A stretch of 7,120 bases of DNA, taken from positions 1 through 7,120 of the forward strand of contig JBPCJY010000267.1 in assembly GCA_051004815.1 (NCBI GenBank), read 5' to 3'. The notes below the pieces were generated by a model, which was not told where the DNA came from, ran no database searches, and saw only the letters and a program-made list of their open reading frames with translations. A program made the translations under genes and the position numbers. Positions 1 through 5,763 of this stretch are shown here, piece after piece; positions within the stretch are counted from its first letter, which is position 1; each line of letters opens with the position of its first letter. This DNA comes from JBBQXY01 sp051004815 (lineage in GTDB: Bacteria; Chloroflexota; Ktedonobacteria; Ktedonobacterales; Ktedonobacteraceae).

Positions 1-64
1 GGATCGCCCCTACTATATAACGATACCTGTGATGCGCGTTCTACGTGTATAGTAGGGGCGATCC
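1..64. repeat. Inverted-repeat element at window edge
   Basis: Bases 1-17 (GGATCGCCCCTACTATA) and 48-64 are perfect reverse complements, enclosing a 30-base centre without obvious coding content. The right arm can also form a competing smaller hairpin with downstream bases: GGGCGA at 56-61 pairs with TCGCCC at 72-77. This layout resembles dispersed intergenic palindromic repeats of the REP or MITE kind. The window begins exactly at the outer edge of the left arm, so any target-site duplication on the left cannot be seen. It could also act as a hairpin ending transcription from a gene to the left. Membership of a multi-copy family is inference. Confidence 0.6.
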
Positions 65-170
65 CTTGCGGTCGCCCTGGTACTCAACGTTGCATCATCA
101 GCACTCATTCACAAGCCCTGCCACCAACAAAATCACGCCCGTCCAAAACAAACTATTGACCGATACTGAG

Positions 171-175
171 AGGAG
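171..175 (+). promoter_or_regulatory. Ribosome binding site of the LLM oxidoreductase gene
   Basis: AGGAG lies 9 nt before the ATG at 185 and supports that start. A TTGACC at 156-161 resembles a -35 box, but a -10 box at normal spacing would fall on the start region, so no promoter is called. Confidence 0.7.
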
Positions 176-184
176 ATTTATCAA

Positions 185-1072
185 ATGCAACGACCATTTC
201 GTTTTGGTGTCACAGCGGCCTACGCTCAATCGCATACCGCCTGGATCACCACTGCCCGCCGGGCCGAGGAGCTTGGCTACTCGACCTTGCTCATACCAGA
301 CCGAACGACCGTAGGGAGCCTCGCCCCCATTCCAGCGTTAGCCATCGCTGCTGAAGCAACAACCGTGCTGCGCCTCGGCAGTTTTGTATTCTGTAATGAG
401 TATCGTCACCCCGTCATGCTCGCCAGAGAAGCAGCCACGCTGGATCTGCTCTCCTCGGGCCGCTTCGAACTCGGCCTGGGAGCAGGCGTCTCGCCCGATG
501 AGTCTCAGCGCATGGGAATACCATTTGCCAACGCGGGTGTACGCGTCGGCCATCTTGAGGAAACCCTTCAGCTCATGAAACTGCTCTTCACAGAGGAGAC
601 CGTCAATTTCAGTGGGAAGTACTACACAATTACAGAGTTGAAAGGAAATATCAGGCCGGTGCAGCATCCGCATCCGCCTCTTCTCGTCGCCGGTACGGGC
701 GAACGCATGCTCAAGCTGGCGGCCGGAGAAGCGGATATCATTGCCATCGGCTCAAAAATCGGCAAGCAGGGCAGAGACCCGGCAGACGCCACACTGGAGC
801 AAAAGATCGCCTGGATCACAGAAGCCGCCGGGCCGCGTGCAGCCGACCTGGAATTGAGTCAAACCATCTACGATCTGGAGATCACCGATAGCGGAGTTGG
901 CTCTCCCTCCCAGTCAAGCGCGTGGTACATTCCAAAGAGGCCACTCAGCACTGAGCAGGCGGTTGACCAGCTTCTTGAGGAGCGCGATCGCTACGGTTTC
1001 TCTTACCTTCAGATCCAAGCAGGGCAGATGGAGAATTTTGCTCCAGTGGTTGCACGGCTCGCCGGGAAATAA
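185..1072 (+). CDS. LLM-class oxidoreductase, probably F420-dependent
   Basis: This 295-residue protein is a complete luciferase-like (LLM) TIM-barrel oxidoreductase. The N-terminus reads RPFRFGV, followed by an ARRAEELGYSTLLIPDR segment (about residues 25-41). The core motif has RHPVMLAREAATLDLLSSGR followed by FELGLGAG, typical of this superfamily. The layout is closest to the actinobacterial/Chloroflexi group annotated as F420-dependent LLM oxidoreductases (TIGR03621 type), which transfer hydride between deazaflavin F420 and an unknown substrate. F420 rather than FMN use is inferred from that resemblance. The ATG at 185 is chosen because AGGAG at 171-175 precedes it by 9 nt. The overlapping plus-strand frame starting at 45 lacks family features. 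The gene is monocistronic here, converges on the minus-strand operon, and shares only the hairpin with it. The cytosolic location is expected because no signal peptide is visible. The physiological substrate cannot be stated. Confidence 0.9.
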   Translation: MQRPFRFGVTAAYAQSHTAWITTARRAEELGYSTLLIPDRTTVGSLAPIPALAIAAEATTVLRLGSFVFCNEYRHPVMLAREAATLDLLSSGRFELGLGAGVSPDESQRMGIPFANAGVRVGHLEETLQLMKLLFTEETVNFSGKYYTITELKGNIRPVQHPHPPLLVAGTGERMLKLAAGEADIIAIGSKIGKQGRDPADATLEQKIAWITEAAGPRAADLELSQTIYDLEITDSGVGSPSQSSAWYIPKRPLSTEQAVDQLLEERDRYGFSYLQIQAGQMENFAPVVARLAGK

Positions 1073-1096
1073 AGGCAGCCTGTTTATGTGGCATTC

Positions 1097-1154
1097 GTCT
1101 GCATACAAATGGAAGAGCGGTTCGGCTGAACCGCTCTTCCATTTGTATGCAGAC
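1097..1154. terminator. Bidirectional hairpin between convergent genes
   Basis: A perfect 27-bp stem (1097-1123 pairing with 1128-1154) closes on a four-base loop, GGCT. It sits 24 nt after the stop of the oxidoreductase gene and 9 nt from the stop of the carbamoyltransferase gene, so it can serve both transcripts. The inner 13 bp (GGAAGAGCGGTTC) are GC-rich and the outer part is AT-rich (ATTTGTATGC), giving a short T-containing stretch after the inner stem in either direction. There is no classical run of six or more T. Position and symmetry support a shared terminator. An alternative is a mobile palindromic repeat that has been used as one. Confidence 0.7.
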
Positions 1155-1163
1155 AACAACTAC

Positions 1164-2147
1164 TTACCGCCCGCCCATCGTCAAAGCCATGATCGCGTTC
1201 TGCACATGCATACGATTCTCAGCCTGGTCATAAACCACCGACTGTGGGCCGTCAATAACCGCATCTGTCACCTCGACGCCACGATCAGCCGGGAGGCAGT
1301 GCATGTAGATGGCATCCTCTTTCGCCAGCGACATACGGCGTTCGTCACAAATCCAACCCTCGTATTGACGAATGGTCTCTACCATCTTTGATTGGTCTTG
1401 CATCATAACCAGTGGCCCCCAACTCTTGGGATAGACGATATCCGCCCCCGTAAAAGCCTCGTCCATATCATGCACAACCTTGAAACTGCCGCCCGTTTTC
1501 TTGGCGTTGCTCGCCGCATTATCCAGAATTTCCGGCATCAGCGCGAACTCTGGCGGATGAGCCAACGTGACATCCGCGCCAAATTGTGTGAACAGCTCGA
1601 TCACCGATTGCGGCAGCGAGAGCGGCTTGGTATACGACTTGGCATAAGCCCACGACATGACGACTTTCTTACCGCTGAGGCTACCTTTCTTCTCCACACA
1701 AGTCATCAAGTCAGCCATGGCCTGGCAGGGATGGTAGACATCGCACTGCATATTGATCACCGGGATATGCGCATATTCAGCAACATCCCGCAAATATTTG
1801 TTGCCATCGCCCCAATCGCAGTGGCGAATAGCGATGCCATGCCCATACGAAGACAAGATACGCCCAATTTCTTTCGGTGTATCGCCATGCGAGATCTGCA
1901 TTTTGTCCGGTTCCAAGAAAATAGCATGGCCTCCCAACCGCGTCATACCCGCCTCGAATGAGTTGCGGGTGCGCGTCGAGGAGAAAAAGAAAAGCATGAA
2001 GAGCGTCTTGTCCTCCAGCAGTCGCGAGGGTAGATCGAGTCCCCATTTCATTTTGAGGTCGAAGGCTAGCTGAAGCACAGTTTCCAATTCTTCCTTCGTC
2101 CACTCCTGCGTTGAGATAAAGTCGCGTCCACGTAAATTTGTTTTCAT
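1164..2147 (-). CDS. ygeW: Knotted carbamoyltransferase, YgeW type
   Basis: This 327-residue transcarbamylase of the aspartate/ornithine carbamoyltransferase superfamily has the carbamoyl-phosphate loop STRTR at 57-61, HPCQ at 139-142 and the HCLP motif at 283-286 (followed by ADR). The central part (GKKVVMSWAYAKSY then KPLSLPQS, about 159-181) and ADIVYPKSWGP (235-245) follow E. coli YgeW closely. The proline-rich loop at 172-181 matches the knot region of YgeW and N-acetylornithine transcarbamylases, unlike classical ornithine carbamoyltransferase. E. coli YgeW has been described as a knotted, probably catabolic transcarbamylase with uncertain substrate. The likely reaction is phosphorolysis of a ureido compound to an amine and carbamoyl phosphate, feeding the adjacent carbamate kinase. 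At 327 residues it is well short of E. coli YgeW (about 396), lacking insertions near residues 115-132 and 250-265. AAAGG lies about 8 nt before the ATG. It is the last gene of the operon, 19 nt after carbamate kinase. Confidence 0.9.
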   Translation of the reverse strand: MKTNLRGRDFISTQEWTKEELETVLQLAFDLKMKWGLDLPSRLLEDKTLFMLFFFSSTRTRNSFEAGMTRLGGHAIFLEPDKMQISHGDTPKEIGRILSSYGHGIAIRHCDWGDGNKYLRDVAEYAHIPVINMQCDVYHPCQAMADLMTCVEKKGSLSGKKVVMSWAYAKSYTKPLSLPQSVIELFTQFGADVTLAHPPEFALMPEILDNAASNAKKTGGSFKVVHDMDEAFTGADIVYPKSWGPLVMMQDQSKMVETIRQYEGWICDERRMSLAKEDAIYMHCLPADRGVEVTDAVIDGPQSVVYDQAENRMHVQNAIMALTMGGR

Positions 2148-2166
2148 TTAAATAACCTTTCTATTG

Positions 2167-3123
2167 CTATGCATCCTGCTGATCTGGGATAATCCAGGTG
2201 CCAGTCTGGCCCGCCAGAGCTTTGCCTATTGTTTCGGGCATAGTAATAAGCGCGGCACGACCACCTTGTTCGAGATAATTGATGATGGCGCGAACTTTGG
2301 GACCCATACTGCCTTTCGCGAAATGTCCCTCGTCGTAATAACGTTTGGCCTCGCTCAGCGTGATGGTATCCAGGTCACGCTGCTCCGGTTTTTTAAAATG
2401 AAGCGATGCTTTCTCTACAGCCGTCGAAATAAGCAGGAGATCGGCATGAAGTTTGCTTGCCAGCAAACTAGACGCCAGGTCTTTGTCGATCACACCTTCA
2501 ACGCCGGAAAGATTCCCCTCGCTATCGCGCACAACCGGTATACCACCACCACCAACGGCAACGACAATGAAGCCGTTCGTAATCAAAGTCTCAATGGCGT
2601 CCCGCTCGATGATCTCCTGTGGCACAGGCGATGGCACAACGCGCCGCCAACCACGGCCAGCATCCTCCACCATCGACCAACCCTCTTGCGCCATCTTCGT
2701 CCGTGCATCGTCCTCTTTATAAAAGGAACCGATGGGCTTACTGGGATTCTGCAAAGCCGGATCATTGCGGTCTACCAGCACCTGCGTGACCACCGTCGCA
2801 CATGCACGATGGATACCCCGCCGCCGAAATTCGTTGTGCAGAGCCTGCTGAATCATATAACCTATCGCACCCTGCGTATCCGCCCCACAGGAATCGAGCG
2901 GCACCGCGTGTAAAACGCTGCGGGAATATTCTGAACGCAGCAAAATAAAGCCAACCTGTGGCCCATTCCCATGCGTCACCACCACATTCCACCCCTGCGC
3001 AATCATCTCGGCAATATGCACCGCCGTCTCTCGCACCGCATCAAACTGGTCAGGCACGCTCTTGTGTGCCTCATCCTTAATTAATGAATTACCACCAATG
3101 GCAACCACCGCAAGCTTACTCAT
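2167..3123 (-). CDS. arcC: Carbamate kinase
   Basis: This 318-residue amino-acid-kinase-fold enzyme matches the usual length of carbamate kinase (about 310). The motifs are IGGNSL (9-14), THGNGPQVG (50-58), GYMIQQ (88-93), KPIGSFY (129-135), RRVVPSP (160-166), GGGGIPV (191-197), VIDKD (211-215), ISTAVEKA (232-239) and GSMGPKV (271-277). It catalyses carbamoyl phosphate + ADP giving ATP + carbamate, the energy-yielding end of ureido-compound catabolism, comparable to ArcC or YqeA. The open frame continues upstream to 3537 inside the preceding gene. The start at 3123 is chosen because the family N-terminus begins there and GGAGG lies just before it. It sits between the YgeY-type hydrolase (49-nt gap) and the YgeW-type transferase (19-nt gap), which suggests the carbamoyl phosphate comes from YgeW rather than from arginine deiminase. 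No arginine deiminase gene is present in the window. Confidence 0.96.
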   Translation of the reverse strand: MSKLAVVAIGGNSLIKDEAHKSVPDQFDAVRETAVHIAEMIAQGWNVVVTHGNGPQVGFILLRSEYSRSVLHAVPLDSCGADTQGAIGYMIQQALHNEFRRRGIHRACATVVTQVLVDRNDPALQNPSKPIGSFYKEDDARTKMAQEGWSMVEDAGRGWRRVVPSPVPQEIIERDAIETLITNGFIVVAVGGGGIPVVRDSEGNLSGVEGVIDKDLASSLLASKLHADLLLISTAVEKASLHFKKPEQRDLDTITLSEAKRYYDEGHFAKGSMGPKVRAIINYLEQGGRAALITMPETIGKALAGQTGTWIIPDQQDA

Positions 3124-3127
3124 GATA

Positions 3128-3132
3128 CCTCC
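3128..3132 (-). promoter_or_regulatory. Ribosome binding site fixing the arcC start
   Basis: On the minus strand GGAGG is followed by TATC and the ATG at 3123. It lies in the 49-nt gap after the ygeY stop and supports the 318-residue start over the longer frame that opens inside ygeY. The spacer of 4 nt is short but the core is strong. Confidence 0.75.
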
Positions 3133-3172
3133 ACTGCAATATATTGAATTGCGCCAAACCTCACTATCGGCC

Positions 3173-4378
3173 TTAATGGGTATCCAAAAACAACGGCAGC
3201 ATGGCATAGAAATCGGCGCACTCCACCACTTCGTTGGCTGGCACCTGGTCAAGCACGGTATGCGCCCAATGCTCCTCACCAGGGCCAAAACCGATGGAAG
3301 GAATACCAGCTTTGCCCATCCAGTAGGTTGCATTGGTGGAGAAAACCCATTTCCCTGTTTTGGCCGGACGTCCATAGCAACTTTCAAACGTAGCCATGCT
3401 CGTCTGCACATATGGATGCTCTTCCGCCAAAGCCCAGGCCGGAAAGATCTTCTCGACAGGGAAGGTGAAGCCGGTATAGCTCGGTACTTCGTACATCGGC
3501 ACGACAATTTCGGCCAAATGAGCATTGGGCAGCGCACGCAGTTCGTTCAGCACAACTTCTTTTGTCTCGACCGGATGCATTCGCCTGTCAATATAGATGT
3601 TGCACTCGTCAGGGACGGCGTTGAGCGAGGCTGTACGCGTACTGATATTGGTGACGGTAATCGAACCAGGGCCAAGAAATGGGTCGGGCCGACTCTTTAG
3701 CTCCTGGTGCAACTGCTCCACTCCCTGGATAAATGGGATGGCCTTGTAGAGAGCGTTATCGCCGCGCTCCGGCGCACTGGCATGGCAACTGCGCCCCTTA
3801 AAGGTAACGCTGATCTCGGTTCGCCCACGGTGGCCGCGATAAATCTCCATCGCGGTCGATTCACCTATCACGACAAAATTCGGACGAATACCCTCGTGCT
3901 CAGCGAGTGCATTGCCGGAGATGCCGTCGCACCACTCCTCCATGTTGCCAAAATAATACAGCGTCCAATCTTTCGCCAGCCCCAACTTTTTCAGTGCCGC
4001 CATGGCATAGATCATCGGCGGTGTCGAACACTTTTCATCGCCAGCCCCCAGGCCATAGATGATGCCATCCTCAACTTTACCCTTGAACGGGTCCCATTGC
4101 CACTGGCTGGCATCGGCAATGCTGACGGTATCGATATGGCTATCGTACAGCAACGTGCGTGGCCCATTGCCAATGCGTCCCAGGATGTTGCCCATCGCGT
4201 CACGGCGCACCTCGTCAAAACCAAGATCGGCCATTCGCGCCCCTATAGCGTCCCCCACCGGCCCGACCTGACTGTCAAAGCTGGGGATAGCAATGATGTC
4301 GCGCAGGAATTGCACCATGGTGTCATGATGCTGTGCCAGTTCCTGTTGCACAGCATGTTGTGTTTCTCGAATATTCAT
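3173..4378 (-). CDS. ygeY: YgeY-type M20 family metallohydrolase
   Basis: This 401-residue zinc-dependent M20 peptidase/deacylase is close to the length of E. coli YgeY (403). The candidate metal ligands and catalytic residues are all present: H81 and D83 (SHIDTV), bridging D114, the E147-E148 pair (MEEWCDG), E173 (GES) and H373 (WAHTV). The dimerisation-domain segment IYRGHRGRTEIS (179-190), then SCHASAPERGDNA (197-209), and IRPNFVV (164-170) are strongly YgeY-like and set it apart from DapE or ArgE. YgeY proteins are often labelled selenium-metabolism hydrolases because they co-occur with selenium-dependent hydroxylases; nothing here shows selenium use. The role is presumably hydrolysis of an amide bond in a nitrogen-rich catabolic intermediate; the substrate is unknown. 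One oddity is that the usual glycine pair after D114 is replaced (D-E-K-C-S). AGGAGG lies 7 nt before the ATG, overlapping the ssnA stop codon, so translation is probably coupled. Confidence 0.92.
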   Translation of the reverse strand: MNIRETQHAVQQELAQHHDTMVQFLRDIIAIPSFDSQVGPVGDAIGARMADLGFDEVRRDAMGNILGRIGNGPRTLLYDSHIDTVSIADASQWQWDPFKGKVEDGIIYGLGAGDEKCSTPPMIYAMAALKKLGLAKDWTLYYFGNMEEWCDGISGNALAEHEGIRPNFVVIGESTAMEIYRGHRGRTEISVTFKGRSCHASAPERGDNALYKAIPFIQGVEQLHQELKSRPDPFLGPGSITVTNISTRTASLNAVPDECNIYIDRRMHPVETKEVVLNELRALPNAHLAEIVVPMYEVPSYTGFTFPVEKIFPAWALAEEHPYVQTSMATFESCYGRPAKTGKWVFSTNATYWMGKAGIPSIGFGPGEEHWAHTVLDQVPANEVVECADFYAMLPLFLDTH

Positions 4379-4385
4379 TTAAAGT

Positions 4386-4391
4386 CCTCCT
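4386..4391 (-). promoter_or_regulatory. Ribosome binding site of ygeY, overlapping ssnA stop
   Basis: AGGAGG on the minus strand shares bases with the ssnA stop codon TAG (4390-4392) and is 7 nt from the ygeY ATG at 4378. Ribosomes finishing ssnA would sit on this site, which suggests coupled translation. Confidence 0.8.
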
Positions 4392-5760
4392 ACATTCTTT
4401 GCCAGAGAGCTTGCGCAAGCTCTCTTCCTCGTGCCGCGACACGCGCTTCATCAACCGTCAGCAACTGGCGATTGCGCATCAACCAGCGACCGGCCACCAT
4501 CGTCGAATTCACCTGCTGCCCATCCATCCCAAAGATCAGGTGCCACGGAAAATTTTCGCTGTTGAGCGGCGTCGGCGGCAAATAATCAAGCAATACCAGA
4601 TCAGCGGCTGACCCCACGCTCAGTTCCCCAACGCGTGCTAAATCGCTGCTGAACGGACTGAAAATAGCATCTATAATACGCGCATTATGTGCAAAAGCCA
4701 TCTTCAATACCACATCACCCGCCATAACCCGTGGGTCATTGAGAGCAAATTTATGCAGCAGATAGGCAGTCTTCATCTCCTGCATCATATTCATGCTAAA
4801 CCCATCGTTGCCTAGCCCAACATTGACACCCGCTTGCACCAACTCCTCCACGGGAGCGCGGCCCACAGCGTTGTTCATATTCGAGCGCGGATTATGCACG
4901 CTGTTTGTGTGTGTCTCGGCAAGTCGCCCGATTTCTCCGCTATGCACATGGACACAGTGCGCGGCAATACTGTGTGGCCCCAAAATAGCATTGTCTGCCA
5001 GCCGGTCAGCCACGCGCATGCCATAACGTGACAAGCAATCGTTCTCATCAGAGCTATCTTCCGCCACATGTATATGAAAACCTACCCCCAACTCGGCCCC
5101 ACCAGCAGCACAACGTTCCAACGTTCCAGGGCTGAGCGTAAATGAGGCGTGCAGCCCATAACTGGCGGCAATCATGCCAGCCTCCGCCACCTGACGCCTT
5201 TCCACACGCAGTGTACGAATGAAGCGTTCGTTTTCAGCAATACCCGCCTCAACCACCGCTTGCCCATCACGATCCGAAACTTCATAGGCGAGACAGGCCC
5301 GTATACCCGCCTGCTCAACTGCGTCAGCCATAACATCCAAACTACCATCCACAGCATTAGGACTGGCATGATGATCGACGACACAGGTCGTGCCATGACG
5401 AATGGCATCGGCCAAATATATCTCAGCACTGGCACGAGTATCCTCCAACGTCAACTGTTTATCCAACCGCCACCATAGCCGTTCCAAGATTTCGGAAAAG
5501 TTACGGGGTGGTGCGCCAGCAATAGCCATGCCACGGGCAAAAGCACTATAAAAATGCGTGTGCGTACACAGAAACCCCGGCATAATAAGGCCGTTATTGG
5601 CATCGACATACTGCGCACCAGGATACTGCTGACGCAACTCGCTATCCAAGCCAATCGCCGCGATACGCTGCCCCCGCACCAACACCGCCCCCTGTTCCAG
5701 CAGTTGATTATCATCGCCAAGCGTAACTACCGTTCCATTGCCAACGAGGATGTCCGCCAT
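4390..5760 (-). CDS. ssnA: SsnA-type amidohydrolase (putative aminohydrolase)
   Basis: This 456-residue metal-dependent amidohydrolase belongs to the ATZ/TRZ-deaminase group and is close to E. coli SsnA (about 442). After a short N-terminal beta-sandwich segment comes the HxH metal site H67/H69 (CTHTHFYSA). Next are LWWRLD (95-100) and VVDHHASP (127-134), both very like E. coli SsnA. The remaining active-site residues are H231 and E234 (HIHVAED), H268 (AHCVH) and D319 (LGNDGF). HNPRSNMNN at 289-297 is also an SsnA hallmark, as is the C-terminal FGMDG segment. Related enzymes deaminate guanine, hydroxyatrazine or methylthioadenosine. A purine or related ring substrate is therefore reasonable but not shown. 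The start ATG lies 3 nt after the stop of the PLP-enzyme gene, with only a weak GTGGTG upstream, so translation is probably coupled. The enzyme is cytosolic, with no signal peptide. A 22-bp palindrome lies in its last codons. Confidence 0.92.
   Translation of the reverse strand: MADILVGNGTVVTLGDDNQLLEQGAVLVRGQRIAAIGLDSELRQQYPGAQYVDANNGLIMPGFLCTHTHFYSAFARGMAIAGAPPRNFSEILERLWWRLDKQLTLEDTRASAEIYLADAIRHGTTCVVDHHASPNAVDGSLDVMADAVEQAGIRACLAYEVSDRDGQAVVEAGIAENERFIRTLRVERRQVAEAGMIAASYGLHASFTLSPGTLERCAAGGAELGVGFHIHVAEDSSDENDCLSRYGMRVADRLADNAILGPHSIAAHCVHVHSGEIGRLAETHTNSVHNPRSNMNNAVGRAPVEELVQAGVNVGLGNDGFSMNMMQEMKTAYLLHKFALNDPRVMAGDVVLKMAFAHNARIIDAIFSPFSSDLARVGELSVGSAADLVLLDYLPPTPLNSENFPWHLIFGMDGQQVNSTMVAGRWLMRNRQLLTVDEARVAARGRELAQALWQRM
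4404..4425. other. Perfect 22-bp palindrome near the 3' end of ssnA
   Basis: The sequence is its own reverse complement; the half-site is AGAGAGCTTGC. In the minus-strand mRNA it can fold into a 9-bp stem with a GCGC loop. It ends 11 nt before the ssnA stop codon and shortly before the ygeY ribosome binding site. It has no U-run, so a full terminator is unlikely. It may be a processing or stabilising hairpin between cistrons, a protein-binding site, or a chance result of the codons for RELAQAL. Confidence 0.5.
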
Positions 5761-5763
5761 AAC

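Noticed and set aside
897..1391. 164-codon plus-strand frame through the convergent junction
   Set aside because: It reads through the end of the oxidoreductase gene, the hairpin and antisense ygeW; it is explained by those features.
2164..2913. 249-codon plus-strand open frame
   Set aside because: It is antisense to carbamate kinase and has no domain features.
1164..3123. Arginine deiminase pathway (ornithine carbamoyltransferase plus carbamate kinase)
   Set aside because: The transferase has the knotted YgeW signatures rather than those of classical ornithine carbamoyltransferase, there is no arginine deiminase or antiporter, and ygeY and ssnA neighbours point to another pathway.
3136..3152. 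Small inverted repeat (GCAAT/ATTGC with an inner CAATATATTG) between ygeY and arcC
   Set aside because: It is short and AT-rich; chance is likely and no matching site was seen at the operon start.
3124..3537. N-terminal extension of the carbamate kinase frame to 456 residues
   Set aside because: It overlaps ygeY on the same strand in another frame, shows no family similarity, and the start at 3123 has a good ribosome binding site and the exact family N-terminus.
3832..3857. CCGCGAT / ATCGCGG inverted repeat inside ygeY
   Set aside because: It falls in the conserved coding segment IYRGHRGR and is well explained by codon constraint.
3707..4585. 292-codon plus-strand open frame
   Set aside because: It lies antisense to ygeY and the ssnA 3' end; the protein shows no recognisable domain and the opposite strand holds well-supported genes.
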